Positions 25,340 through 34,658 of a stretch of 64,000 bases of DNA are shown here, one piece after another. Below the pieces are notes generated by a model. That model had not been told where the DNA came from. It was given only the letters and a program-made list of their open reading frames with translations, and ran no database searches. The stretch comes from Candidatus Ribeiella danica (GTDB lineage: Bacteria; Chloroflexota; Chloroflexia; Chloroflexales; Roseiflexaceae), in the NCBI GenBank assembly GCA_016717335.1, contig JADKFS010000002.1:124001-188000 (forward strand). The letters run 5' to 3'. Both the position numbers and the translations under genes were made by a program. Each line of letters starts with the position of its first letter. Position 1 is the first letter of the stretch.

Positions 25340-25359
25340 CTCAGTGTGGCGAGCCACTA
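25340..25359. repeat. Short dispersed repeat, second copy at 9967-9986
   Basis: TCAGTGTGGCGAGCCACTAG is found here, at the 3' end of the HlyIII gene, and again at 9967-9986 downstream of the DUF59 gene. It contains a TGGC-GA-GCCA hairpin. Confidence 0.55.
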
Positions 25360-26019
25360 GCGGTAGGCCAGCGGAATGACGTAGAACAGGACCGCAAAGA
25401 AGTGCAGCGTGCTGCCGGCCACGACGAACAGGTGCCACACGGCGTGGTGGTAGGGCAGGCGATGCCAGCGGTAGAACACGATCCCGGCCGTGTACGCCAG
25501 CCCTCCCAGCAGCAGCAGCAGCACACCCTGCGGCGCGACTGCCCCGGCCAGCGGCTTCAGCGCGACGATAATCGCCCACCCCATCGCGCTGTACAGCAGC
25601 ACCGACACGATCGTCCGCCGCCGCAGGAGCGCGACCTGCAGCGTGATGCCGAGCAGTGCGATCGCCCAGATCACCCCGAACAGCGCCCACCCCCACGCGC
25701 CGCGCAGGTTGACCAGGGTGAACGGCGTGTAGGTGCCGGCGATCAGCAGAAAGATCGAGGAGTGGTCGATCACGCGCAAGACCGGCTTGATGCGCGGGTG
25801 CTGGACGCTGTGGTAGACGGTCGAGGCGGTGTACATCAAAATGAGCGTGGCCCCGAACACGCTGCAGCTGACGATATGCCAGACGGTTCCGAAAAGGCTT
25901 GCGAATGCGGTCAGCACCGCTAGGCCCGCGATCGCCAGGACGACGCCCACCCCGTGCGTAATGCTGTTCGCGATCTCCTCGCCGAGGCTATACGCTCGTC
26001 TGCTGCTCTGTGCCTGCAT
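25357..26019 (-). CDS. Hemolysin III / PAQR-family membrane protein
   Basis: 220 residues, seven membrane helices. Family motifs: EEIANSITHGVGVVLAI, the second His motif YHSVQHPRIKPVLRVIDHSSIFLLIAGTYTP (split here over helix 2-3) and the C-terminal HAVWHLFVVAGS. The Ser/His/Asp residues form a zinc-binding, hydrolase-like site in PAQR relatives. The physiological role in bacteria is unclear. AGGAGG six to seven bases upstream picks the ATG at 26019 over a frame extended by 59 codons. Confidence 0.9.
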   Translation of the reverse strand: MQAQSSRRAYSLGEEIANSITHGVGVVLAIAGLAVLTAFASLFGTVWHIVSCSVFGATLILMYTASTVYHSVQHPRIKPVLRVIDHSSIFLLIAGTYTPFTLVNLRGAWGWALFGVIWAIALLGITLQVALLRRRTIVSVLLYSAMGWAIIVALKPLAGAVAPQGVLLLLLGGLAYTAGIVFYRWHRLPYHHAVWHLFVVAGSTLHFFAVLFYVIPLAYR

Positions 26020-26188
26020 ATCTTGCCTCCTGTGGTGTCGTGGTCGAACGCCGATCAGGCGTTGCTCGCGTGGGCAGCGGCGCTGCCTATCGATATCATA
26101 CCATAGCCACGGCTGACCGCCATCGTAGTATACTTGGGCGACTCTCGAAGCAAGACCGCCTCGCCGCTGCGCTGAAGAGGAGCCCGCC

Positions 26189-27238
26189 ATGCACATCGAT
26201 CAGCTCGATACGCCCGTCGCGATCGTCGACCTGGACCGGCTTGCGGCCAACATCGTGCGCTTCCAGTCCTACCTGGACCAGCACGGCATCGCCAACCGCC
26301 CGCACATCAAGACCCACAAGATTCCCGAGATCGCGCACATGCAGCTGGCGGCCGGCGCGGTGGGGGTCACATGCCAGAAGCTCGGCGAGGCCGAGGTGAT
26401 GGTCCAGGCCGGCGTCAAGGACATCTTTCTGCCCTACAACATCCTGGGCGAGGCCAAGCTGGAGCGGCTGGCGCACCTGGCCCGCCGCGCGCGCCTGAGC
26501 GTCACCGCCGACTCGGAGGTGACGCTGCGCGGGCTGGCGGCGACCGCGCGCCGCGCCGGCATCAGCCTGCCGGTGCTGGTCGAGTTCGACGGCGGCGCGG
26601 CGCGCTGCGGCGTGCAGACGCCGCGCGAGGCCGCCGAGCTGGCGCGGGCGATCGCCCGGTCGGAGGGGCTGCGCTTCGGCGGGCTGATGACCTACCCGAC
26701 CAACGCCAACAGCGACGGCTTCGCGCGCGCGACCAGGGATCTGCTGGCGGCCGCCGGCATCGCCGTCGAGCGGGTCAGCGGCGGCGGCACGGCCGGGATG
26801 TGGCAGGCCCACACCCACCCCGAGGTCAACGAGCACCGCGCCGGCATGTACATCTTCGGCGACGCGCATACGATCAAGGCCGGGGCGGTCGCGCTCGATC
26901 AGTGCGCCCTCTCGATCCGCGTCACCGTCGTCAGCCGGCCCACCGCCGGCCGCGCGATTCTCGACAGCGGCAGCAAGACGCTCTCCTCCGACCTGGTGGG
27001 GATGGACGGCCACGGCATGATCGTGGAGTACCCGGAGGCGCGCATCTACGCGCTGAGCGAGGAGCACGCCCAGGTCGACGTCTCGGCCTGCCCGCGCGGG
27101 CCGGCAATCGGCGAGCGCGTGACAGTCATCCCGAACCACGTCTGCCCGGCCGTGAACCTGTTCGACGAGCTGGTGGGCGCGCGGGCAGGCGAGGTCGAGC
27201 TGGTCTGGCCGGTCACCGCGCGCGGCGCGCTGCGCTAA
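26189..27238 (+). CDS. PLP-dependent D-threonine aldolase / D-serine dehydratase-like enzyme
   Basis: 349 residues of the fold-type III (alanine racemase-like) DSD1/D-TA family. LDTPVAIVDLDRLAANI, PLP Lys in RPHIKTHK (about residue 41), EFDGGAARCGV, SGGGTAGMW and the C-terminal metal site VIPNHVCPAVNLFDE, where His and Cys bind zinc. Cleaves D-threonine-type hydroxy amino acids or dehydrates D-serine; the exact substrate is not deducible. GAGGAG precedes the ATG. Divergent from the HlyIII gene. Confidence 0.88.
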   Translation: MHIDQLDTPVAIVDLDRLAANIVRFQSYLDQHGIANRPHIKTHKIPEIAHMQLAAGAVGVTCQKLGEAEVMVQAGVKDIFLPYNILGEAKLERLAHLARRARLSVTADSEVTLRGLAATARRAGISLPVLVEFDGGAARCGVQTPREAAELARAIARSEGLRFGGLMTYPTNANSDGFARATRDLLAAAGIAVERVSGGGTAGMWQAHTHPEVNEHRAGMYIFGDAHTIKAGAVALDQCALSIRVTVVSRPTAGRAILDSGSKTLSSDLVGMDGHGMIVEYPEARIYALSEEHAQVDVSACPRGPAIGERVTVIPNHVCPAVNLFDELVGARAGEVELVWPVTARGALR

Positions 27239-27257
27239 AGCCAATACGTTTCACAAC

Positions 27258-27602
27258 CTAATCCTCGCGCACCGGCCGCCGCGCCTGCTTGACCGCCGCG
27301 CGCTGCTTTTTTGCGACGCGCTTGCGCAGCCGCGACCCCGCCGTCGGGCGGGTAGCGACGCGCGGGGTCGGCGTCTCGCCCGCCGCGCGCAGCCGCGCGG
27401 CCAGGCGCGCGAACGCCACCTCGCGGTTGGCCGACTGCGAGCGGCGCTCGGTCGCCGTCACCACCGTGCCGGTCGGCCGGTGGACCAGGCGCACTCCCGT
27501 CGCCACTTTATTGCGGTGCTGCCCGCCTGGCCCGCCCGCGACGAAGAAGCTGATATCACAGTCGCGCTCGAGCGACTCGCGATCGTCCGGCTCATTGCTC
27601 AA
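27258..27602 (-). CDS. RF-1-domain peptidyl-tRNA hydrolase (ArfB/ICT1-like rescue factor)
   Basis: 114 residues. The catalytic GGQ loop is intact in FFVAGGPGGQHRNKVATGVRL, and a basic tail (RKRVAKKQRAAVKQARRP) resembles the ArfB tail that enters the empty mRNA channel. No codon-recognition domain, so a stop-codon-independent ribosome rescue role is likely. TTG start, with GGGAAGG about ten bases upstream; no ATG is available in frame. Convergent with the aldolase gene. Confidence 0.85.
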   Translation of the reverse strand: MSNEPDDRESLERDCDISFFVAGGPGGQHRNKVATGVRLVHRPTGTVVTATERRSQSANREVAFARLAARLRAAGETPTPRVATRPTAGSRLRKRVAKKQRAAVKQARRPVRED

Positions 27603-27852
27603 TGTAAATAAACCTTCCCTTCACGGAAAGAAAGTTTTCCCTGCAAGCGGCGTCAACAGTGTATTGTTGTTTCGAGCGAAGCGAGCCTACGGCGAAGTGC
27701 ACGCTTCATTTTCACAGCGCATTGTCGAGCAGTCCACATCATAGCAATACACTCGCCATGCTGCAAGACGACGTCGTAGGGCGGTTTTTTGACGTGCCCC
27801 GTGAGAGCGGGCGGCTGCGCCGCCAGGCAGGCCGACGCTACGGAGGAGACTT

Positions 27853-29019
27853 ATGTTCGGGAGATGGTTTGGGCGTCGTGCCGCCGGAAACGGCGCCGCG
27901 AACGGCCACTACCGCCACGGCAACGATCGCCTGATCGAGCTGCGCGACGTCTTGAAGGTCTACGAGAGCGCCGCCGGACAGTTTACGGCTCTGAAAAGCG
28001 TCGACCTGGAGATCGGCGGCGGCGAGTTCGTGGCGATTATCGGGAAGTCGGGCAGCGGGAAGTCTACCCTGCTCAACATGATCACCGGCATCGACCGCCC
28101 GACCTCGGGCGAGGTGCTGGTGGGCGACACCGCCGTCCACACGCTCTCGGAGAGCCAGATGGCGGCGTGGCGCGGGCGCAACCTCGGCATCGTGTTCCAG
28201 TTCTTCCAGCTGCTCCCGGCGCTCTCGATCGTCGAGAATGTGATGCTGCCGATGGACTTCTGCCATATGTTCACGCCGCGCGAGCGCCGCGACCGCGCCA
28301 TGGCGCTGCTCGACCAGGTCGATATGGCCGAGAACGCCCACAAGCTGCCCTCGGCCGTCTCGGGCGGCCAGCAGCAGCGCGTGGCGATCGCGCGCGCGCT
28401 GGCCAACGACCCGCCGATCGTTATCGCCGACGAGCCGACCGGCAACCTCGACTCGAAGACCGCCGACTCGGTCTTCGCGCTGTTCGAGAAGCTGGTGAGC
28501 CAGGGCAAGACGATCGTGATGGTCACGCACGACAACGCGCTGGCCAAGCGGGTCAACCGCGCGGTGATCGTGGTCGACGGCGAGATCGTGAACGAGTACG
28601 TCGCCCAGGCGCTGCCGCACCTGAACGTCGACCAGCTCACCTGGGTCAACCGCGAGCTTGAGCCGCGGCGCTTCGCCCCCGGCGCGCAGATCTTGCGCCA
28701 GGGCGAGCCGGCCGACCGCTTCTACATTATCACGAAGGGCGAGATCGAGGTGTTCCTGACACCGCCGAACGGTCAGGAGATCGTGGTCGCGCGGCGCGAC
28801 GAGGGCCAGTTCTTCGGCGAGATCGGCTTGCTGGGGGCCGGCCGGCGCACCGCGAACGTGCGCGCCGCGCCCGGGCACGAGGTCGAGGTCGTCACGCTCG
28901 ACCGCGACGACTTCGAGCGGCTGGTCTCGGAGTCGCAGGCCACCCGCGAGGTCTTCGATCGCGCCGCCCGCGAGCGCGAGAGGCCCGCAGGCCCCGTCGG
29001 CGGTGAGGTGGCGAGATGA
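27853..29019 (+). CDS. MacB-type ABC ATPase fused to a cyclic-nucleotide-binding domain
   Basis: 388 residues. Residues about 26-250 are a LolD/MacB ATPase: Walker A GKSGSGKST, Q-loop FQFFQLLPAL, signature VSGGQQQRVAIARAL, Walker B IVIADEPTGNLD, H-loop MVTHDNA. Residues about 262-375 are a cNMP-binding-type beta barrel with FAPGAQILRQGEPADRFYIITKG and the phosphate cassette-like FGEIGLLGAGRRTANVRA. The fusion implies that transport is gated by a nucleotide or other small ligand. Permease and membrane-fusion genes follow. The 250 bp upstream contain no recognised feature. Confidence 0.9.
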   Translation: MFGRWFGRRAAGNGAANGHYRHGNDRLIELRDVLKVYESAAGQFTALKSVDLEIGGGEFVAIIGKSGSGKSTLLNMITGIDRPTSGEVLVGDTAVHTLSESQMAAWRGRNLGIVFQFFQLLPALSIVENVMLPMDFCHMFTPRERRDRAMALLDQVDMAENAHKLPSAVSGGQQQRVAIARALANDPPIVIADEPTGNLDSKTADSVFALFEKLVSQGKTIVMVTHDNALAKRVNRAVIVVDGEIVNEYVAQALPHLNVDQLTWVNRELEPRRFAPGAQILRQGEPADRFYIITKGEIEVFLTPPNGQEIVVARRDEGQFFGEIGLLGAGRRTANVRAAPGHEVEVVTLDRDDFERLVSESQATREVFDRAARERERPAGPVGGEVAR

Positions 29020-29038
29020 CAAGGCGAGCACGGAACGC

Positions 29039-29155
29039 TGAACGTTGAACGTTGAACGTTTGAGTGCCGAATGCCGCCTTGCCGTCCGCTCACTACCGAC
29101 TACTGACTACCGACTACCGACTACTGGCTACTGGCTACTGACTACCGACTACCGC
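29039..29155. repeat. Heptamer arrays (GTTGAAC and CTACYGR)
   Basis: A short GTTGAAC array is followed by nine consecutive CTACYGR units (29093-29155), filling the spacer between the ABC ATPase and permease genes. Confidence 0.8.
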
Positions 29156-29171
29156 CACTAGGAGACAGGCA

Positions 29172-31562
29172 ATGATCGGCCCGCGCTGGCGCAAAGTCCT
29201 GGGCGACCTGTGGAGCTACAAGACCCGCACGCTGCTGGTCGTGCTCTCGATCGCCGTGGGCGTGTTCGCGATCGGCATGATCTCGGGCACGCAGGTCATC
29301 CTGATGCGCGACATGCAAGCGAGCTACCTGGCGATCGACCCGCCCGCCGCGATCATCGGGCTCGAGCGCTTCGACGACGAGCTGCCCCAGGCGATCCGGC
29401 GCATGCCCGAGGTCGACGAGGCCGAGGGCCGCGCGGGCCTGAGCGTGCGCGTGCAGGTCGGGCAGGATTCGTGGCGCACGCTGAATCTGCAGGCCATCCC
29501 CAATTTCCGCGATATCCGGATCAACAAGATTTCGCCGGTGGAGGGCGCCTGGCCGCCGGCCAGCCGCGAGGTGCTGATCGAGCGATCCTCGCTGGGCCTG
29601 ACCAACGCGCGGATTGGCGACAGCCTGCAGATCGAGCTTTCCGACGGCACGCGCCGCACGATCCGGATCGCCGGCACGGCCCACAATATCAATATGCCGC
29701 CGGCCGCCTTCACCGGCGTGGTCGACGGCTTCATCAGCCTGGATACGCTGGAGTGGCTGGGTATGCCGCGCAGCTACACCGCGCTCTACATCACGACCAC
29801 CGACAAGACGCTCGACCGCAGCGGGGTCGGCAAGGTCGTCAACCGGGTGCGCGATAAGATCGAGCAGAGCGGCCGGCGGACCTTCTCGGCCTACGTGCCC
29901 ATCCCCGGCCAGCACCCGGCCGACGCCTCGGTCCGGCCGATGCTGCTGATCCTGGGGGTGCTGGGGGCGATGTCGCTGCTGATGAGCGGCTTCCTGGTGG
30001 TGAACACGATCGGCGCGCTGCTGATGCAGCAGTACCGCCAGATCGGCGTGATGAAGTCGATCGGCGCGGACACCCGCCAGATCACCGGGATGTACCTGGC
30101 GACGGTGCTGGCCTACAGCCTGCTGGCGCTGCTGGTCGCCGTGCCGCTCGGCGCGCTGGGCGCGTACGGCTTCACCGGCTACCTGGCCAAGCTGATCAAC
30201 TTCGACGTGCTCGACTACGCGATCCCGCCGCAGGTGCTCGTGCTGGAGGTGGCCTGCGGGCTGGTGGTGCCGCTGCTGGCAGCGCTCTGGCCGATCCTGA
30301 GCGGCGCGCGCGTGACGGTGCGCGAGGCGATCAGCAGCTACGGGCTCGGCCACGGCCGCTTCGGCAAGCGCCGGCTCGACCGCATGCTCGAGCGGGTGCG
30401 CTTCCTCTCGCGACCGATGCTGCTCTCGCTGCGCAACACCTTCCGCCGCCGCGGCCGCCTGGCGCTCACGCTGACGACGCTCACGCTCGGCGGCGCGCTC
30501 GTGATCGGCGTGTTCAGCGTGCGCGCGGGGCTGCTGATGACCGCCGAGCGGGTGATCTTCACCTTCTGGCGGCAGGACCTGATCGCCAACTTCAGCCAGT
30601 CCTACCGCGTCGATCTGCTCGACCAGGAGGCCCGCAAGGTGCCGGGCGTCGTGCGGGTCGAGCCGGTCTCCTCGGCCTGGATGCGGCGGCTGCGGCCGGA
30701 CGGCACCGAGAGCGACGATATCAGCCTGAACGGCGTGCGCTTCGACAACGACCTGATCAACCCGACCGTGCTGTCCGGCCGCTGGCTCCAGCAGGGCGAC
30801 CAGAACGCGATCGTCATCAGCACCGACATGACCAAGAACGAGGACGACCTCAAGGTCGGCGACGACGTGACGTTCAAATTCGGCGAGCGCGAGCTGACCT
30901 GGCGGGTGGTCGGGATCTACCAGGGCGGCCTGCAGCCCGCGCGCGGGTTCACGACCTACGACTACCTGGCGAGCGTGATCCACCGGCCCGGCCAGGCCGG
31001 CTGGGTCCAGGTTGTGACCGACCAGCACGACCTTGCCACGCACCAGCGCGTCGCGCGCGATCTCGACCAGCACTTCAAGGCTGTCGGCATCCGGCTGAGC
31101 AGCACGCAGACGATCGACGACGCGCGAGCCACCATCAGCAACCAGTTTAGCGTGGTCGTGGTGTTTCTCATGATCATGGCGCTGCTGATGGCGCTGGTGG
31201 GCGGGCTGGGGCTGATGGGCACGATGAGCATCAACGTGCTGGAGCGCACGCGCGAGATCGGCGTTCTGCGGGCGATCGGCGCGTCGACCGGCGCGATCCT
31301 GCAGATCGTGATCGCCGAGGGCGTGCTGATCGGCCTGATCAGCTGGCTGCTGGGCGGGCTGCTGGCGCTGCCGCTCAGCCTGCTGCTGAGCAACGCCGTC
31401 GGCGAGGCGTTTCTGCAGATGCCGCTCACGTTCGTCTTCTCACTGCCGGGCCTGCTGATCTGGCTCGGCGTGGTGATGGCCCTGGCTGGGCTGGCCAGCT
31501 TCCTGCCGGCCTGGAACGCCGCGCGCCTGACCGTGCGCGACGTGCTGGCCTACGAGGGGTGA
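29172..31562 (+). CDS. FtsX/MacB-like ABC transporter permease
   Basis: 796 residues. An N-terminal membrane helix (about 16-38), a large extracytoplasmic MacB-PCD-like domain, then an FtsX core of three helices (about 255-380), a second extracytoplasmic domain and a final FtsX core (about 655-790). FLVVNTIGALLMQQYRQIGVMKSIGA and the related INVLERTREIGVLRAIGA mark the two coupling regions. This is the duplicated-FtsX layout common in Gram-positive and Chloroflexota exporters. It pairs with the upstream ATPase-cNBD and the downstream HlyD-type adaptor. Confidence 0.92.
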   Translation: MIGPRWRKVLGDLWSYKTRTLLVVLSIAVGVFAIGMISGTQVILMRDMQASYLAIDPPAAIIGLERFDDELPQAIRRMPEVDEAEGRAGLSVRVQVGQDSWRTLNLQAIPNFRDIRINKISPVEGAWPPASREVLIERSSLGLTNARIGDSLQIELSDGTRRTIRIAGTAHNINMPPAAFTGVVDGFISLDTLEWLGMPRSYTALYITTTDKTLDRSGVGKVVNRVRDKIEQSGRRTFSAYVPIPGQHPADASVRPMLLILGVLGAMSLLMSGFLVVNTIGALLMQQYRQIGVMKSIGADTRQITGMYLATVLAYSLLALLVAVPLGALGAYGFTGYLAKLINFDVLDYAIPPQVLVLEVACGLVVPLLAALWPILSGARVTVREAISSYGLGHGRFGKRRLDRMLERVRFLSRPMLLSLRNTFRRRGRLALTLTTLTLGGALVIGVFSVRAGLLMTAERVIFTFWRQDLIANFSQSYRVDLLDQEARKVPGVVRVEPVSSAWMRRLRPDGTESDDISLNGVRFDNDLINPTVLSGRWLQQGDQNAIVISTDMTKNEDDLKVGDDVTFKFGERELTWRVVGIYQGGLQPARGFTTYDYLASVIHRPGQAGWVQVVTDQHDLATHQRVARDLDQHFKAVGIRLSSTQTIDDARATISNQFSVVVVFLMIMALLMALVGGLGLMGTMSINVLERTREIGVLRAIGASTGAILQIVIAEGVLIGLISWLLGGLLALPLSLLLSNAVGEAFLQMPLTFVFSLPGLLIWLGVVMALAGLASFLPAWNAARLTVRDVLAYEG

Positions 31563-31702
31563 AGCGCGCAAGCGTGAAACGCCCGCGCAGTTCTGATCTA
31601 CAATAGCCATTCGGGATCTTTGATTTTTTAACTAGCCCGTGGTGGGCCAGGCCCGCCACACCTCCCCACTCATAACGCGAAATTGGAACAATGGGGGTTC
31701 TC

Positions 31703-33247
31703 ATGAAACGAACTGCCGTGTGCCTGATTCTCGTCGCCGCGCTGGCCGCGCTGCTGAGCGCCTGCGGCGGCACTCAGGCGCAGCAGCCGACCGCCCCGGC
31801 CGAGCCGGTGGAGGCCGAGAACAAGATCATGGCCGAGGCGAAGGTTGTGCCGACCCACAACGCCGCGCTGAGCTTCCAGACCGGCGGCACGATCGCCGAG
31901 GTGCTGGTGAGCGAAGGCGACCAGGTCAAGGCCGGCCAGGCGATCGCCCGGCTGGAGAGCGACACGAAGGCGGTGAGCCTGGCGCGCGCCGAGGCCCAGC
32001 TCAAGGCCGCCGAGGCGCGCCTGCAGGATCTGACCGACGGCCCGCGCGCCGATGATGTCGCCGCCGCCGAAGCGCAGCTGCGCCAGGCCCAGGCCCAGCT
32101 CAAGCAGACGATCGCCAGCGTGACGCCCGAGGATATCGCGGCGGCCCAGGCGCAGATCAAGTCGGCACAGTCGACGCTGACCCGGCTGGAAGAGGGCCTG
32201 AAGAGCGCCGACGTGCGCGCCGCGCAGGCCCAGCTGCAGCAGGCCCAGTCCGGGCTGGATAGCCAGCGCTCGCAGCTCTCGGCCGGCAAGACCAACGCCG
32301 AGCTGCAGCTCAGCCAGGCCGCCGACCGGCTGGTGCAGGCGCAGACGGCCTACTCAACCGCCAAGTGGCACTGGGAGCACGTGCAGGAGCACGGCACCGA
32401 CCCGATCACGCCGAGCGTGCCCGACTCGAGCAAGCCCGGCAAGACCAAGGCGAACGCGCTCAACGAGACGCAGAAGCAGCAGTACCAGGACGCGTTCACC
32501 CAGGCCGAGCGCAGCCTGCACAGCGCCGAGCTGGCCGTCCAGCAGGCCCAGGTCGCGGCCGACAACGCGCGCCAGACCGAGGCGAGTGGCGTGCAGGTGG
32601 CCGAGGCCAGCGTGTCTGGCGCGCAGGCCAACCTCGACCGGATCAGCAGCGCCGTGCAGAACGACCAGCTGGACGCGGCGCGCGCCCAGCTGGCGAGCGC
32701 GCGCGCAAGCCTGGCCCGGCTGCGCGGCCCGCAGCGCGATAACCAGGTCGCCATCGCCCAGGCCGGCGTCGACGCGGCCCAGGCCAGCCTGGATCGGCTG
32801 AAGGCGACGCCGCAGCCGAGCGAGCTGACGGCCCAGGAGGCGCAGGTGGACAGCGCCAAGGCCGATCGTGACGCGGCCAAGCTCGCACTCGAGCAGGTCG
32901 AGCTGAAGGCGCCCTTCGCGGGCCAGGTCGCCGCGCTGGACCTGCGGGTCGGCGAGGCGGTCGCGGCGAACGCGGTCGTGGCTCAGCTGGCCGACACGTC
33001 GGCCTGGCAGATCGAGACGACCGACCTGACCGAGCTGAACGTCGCGCAGGTGAGCGAGGGCGACGCCGCGTCGATCAAGTTCGACGCCCTGCCGGACCTG
33101 GAGCTGCCCGGCCACGTGCTGCGGGTCAAGGCCTTCGGCGAGAACCACCAGGGCGATATCGTCTACCGCGTGATCGTCCAGCCCGACAAGCTCGACCAGC
33201 GGCTGCGCTGGAACATGACCGCGTCGGTGGCGATCACGCCGCGCTGA
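31703..33247 (+). CDS. HlyD/MacA-type membrane fusion lipoprotein
   Basis: 514 residues. Lipoprotein signal MKRTAVCLILVAALAALLSAC (lipobox LSAC). A lipoyl/barrel-sandwich half (ALSFQTGGTIAEVLVSEGDQVKAG) is followed by an unusually long Ala/Gln-rich coiled coil (about 80-385; repeated AQ(L/A)xxAQ patterns), the second lipoyl half (LKAPFAGQVAALDLRVGEAV) and a beta-barrel domain. It links a MacB-type permease to the envelope. GGGGG five bases before this ATG makes it better than the ATG four codons upstream. A TACAAT at 31599-31604 could provide a separate promoter. Confidence 0.9.
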   Translation: MKRTAVCLILVAALAALLSACGGTQAQQPTAPAEPVEAENKIMAEAKVVPTHNAALSFQTGGTIAEVLVSEGDQVKAGQAIARLESDTKAVSLARAEAQLKAAEARLQDLTDGPRADDVAAAEAQLRQAQAQLKQTIASVTPEDIAAAQAQIKSAQSTLTRLEEGLKSADVRAAQAQLQQAQSGLDSQRSQLSAGKTNAELQLSQAADRLVQAQTAYSTAKWHWEHVQEHGTDPITPSVPDSSKPGKTKANALNETQKQQYQDAFTQAERSLHSAELAVQQAQVAADNARQTEASGVQVAEASVSGAQANLDRISSAVQNDQLDAARAQLASARASLARLRGPQRDNQVAIAQAGVDAAQASLDRLKATPQPSELTAQEAQVDSAKADRDAAKLALEQVELKAPFAGQVAALDLRVGEAVAANAVVAQLADTSAWQIETTDLTELNVAQVSEGDAASIKFDALPDLELPGHVLRVKAFGENHQGDIVYRVIVQPDKLDQRLRWNMTASVAITPR

Positions 33248-33264
33248 TAGCACGCCGCTGTTGG

Positions 33265-33346
33265 CCCTCACCCCCCTACCCCCTCTCCCACCGGGAGGGG
33301 GGGGTTGGCGCCATTGTGGGGGGGGTGGCGGGCCTGGCCCGCCACC
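33265..33346. repeat. Composite palindromic element (arm plus core)
   Basis: CCCTCACCCCCCTACC, hairpin CCCCTCTCCC...GGGAGGGG, then core palindrome 33324-33346 (GGTGGCGGGCC and complement). It follows the fusion-protein gene stop by 17 bp. Confidence 0.75.
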
Positions 33347-33355
33347 GGAGGTACG

Positions 33356-33550
33356 ATGGCTAACACCACGCCTCGAAGAGGGACTGCGGCAGAGCTTCAA
33401 ATACTTCAACCGGTTCATGATGCTGTGGTGGCGGCTGGGGCTTGGCCGCTGGGCCGATCGCTGGCCGGACGTCGCCGGGCGGATCATGGTGCTCGTGCAC
33501 ACCGGCCGGAAGACCGGGGCCAGGCGCTACACGCCCCTGAACACCGCGGG
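33356..33550 (+). pseudogene. F420/deazaflavin-type nitroreductase (DUF385 family) fragment
   Basis: GGAGG and an ATG at 33356 (MANTTPR...) are followed, after an apparent one- or two-base frame change near 33370, by EEGLRQSFKYFNRFMMLWW and then VLVHTGRKTGARRYTPLN. The latter is the PF04075 hallmark for deazaflavin-dependent or quinone-binding nitroreductase-like proteins. The gene is then lost in a G-rich tract. About 65 of the usual 130-150 residues remain. Both the frame change and the G tract may be sequence errors. Confidence 0.6.
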
Positions 33551-33740
<190 letters not shown>

Positions 33741-33942
33741 TGGGCGCGGGGCGGCGCACGGCTATCCTGCAGGGGGCGGCCCGGCGAGCTAGCCTGGGTC
33801 TGGCCGCCGGGACCCTGATCCTGCTGTGCTCGCGCGGCCGGCGTCGAACGCACGGTGGCTGGCCGGATCGGCCTAGGGAGATCCGGCTCACACCCCGAAA
33901 GCCTCCGAAAGCAGTGGGGCTTGTCCCAAAGTGGAACCAATC

Positions 33943-33972
33943 TTCCGTTTCCCCACAAGAATGTGGTATACT
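33943..33972 (+). promoter_or_regulatory. Promoter for the TetR-glyoxalase operon
   Basis: TTCCGT (33943-33948), an 18-bp spacer and TATACT (33967-33972) preceded by TGG, an extended -10. The transcript would start about 55 bases before the TetR ATG. Confidence 0.55.
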
Positions 33973-34034
33973 AGCGACACAGCCGGGCCGCGCGCCCGGC
34001 ATTCGTTAGAAGTGACAGCACGGAGCGATCTGGC

Positions 34035-34658
34035 ATGTCGGTAGAGACGAGCGAGCGGCGCGAGCGCAAAGACGCGCAGCGCAACCTTGAGCGGGTGCTC
34101 CACGCGGCCCACGAGCTGTTCGCCGAGCGGGGCGCCGACGTGACGATGGAGGAGGTCGCGCGGCGCGCCGGAGTCGGCGTCGGCACGATCTACCGCCGCT
34201 TCCCAAGCAAGGACCTGCTGTTCGCGGCGGTCAGCCAGGCCGCCTGCGCGGACACGCGCCACTGCCTGCAGGCGGCCACCCAGGCCCAGCACGACCCGCT
34301 GCTGAAGCTGCGGGCGCTGGTGCTGACCCAGTACCAGCGCTGCGGCGTGCAGTCGGCGCTGCTCGACCTCCACCCGGCCGCAGAGGCGACCACAGGTCCG
34401 ACGTTCGAGCAGCAGCAGCTCTACGATGCGCTGCACCGCATGCTGCAGCAGGTGATCGCCGAGGGCCAGCGCGAGGGCGCGATCCGCCAGGACGACCCGG
34501 CCGCGCTGGCGGCGCTCTGCCTCGAGCTACTCAGCCCGCGCGCGTTCGAGCACCTCGCCCGCGTGGTCGGGCGCGACGCCGAGGACGCTGCCGAGTATAC
34601 CTTGCGCTTTGTGCTGGGCGGCCTGCGGGGCGCCGAGGATGAGGGGAGAAGTTTATGA
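34035..34658 (+). CDS. TetR/AcrR-family transcriptional regulator
   Basis: 207 residues. N-terminal TetR helix-turn-helix (about 15-62): RVLHAAHELFAERGADVTMEEVARRAGVG (helices 1-2 and the recognition helix GVGVGTIYRRFPSKDLLF). The C-terminal ligand domain is unassigned. The stop overlaps the start of the glyoxalase-like gene by four bases, so the pair is translated together and the regulator probably controls its own operon. Confidence 0.92.
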   Translation: MSVETSERRERKDAQRNLERVLHAAHELFAERGADVTMEEVARRAGVGVGTIYRRFPSKDLLFAAVSQAACADTRHCLQAATQAQHDPLLKLRALVLTQYQRCGVQSALLDLHPAAEATTGPTFEQQQLYDALHRMLQQVIAEGQREGAIRQDDPAALAALCLELLSPRAFEHLARVVGRDAEDAAEYTLRFVLGGLRGAEDEGRSL

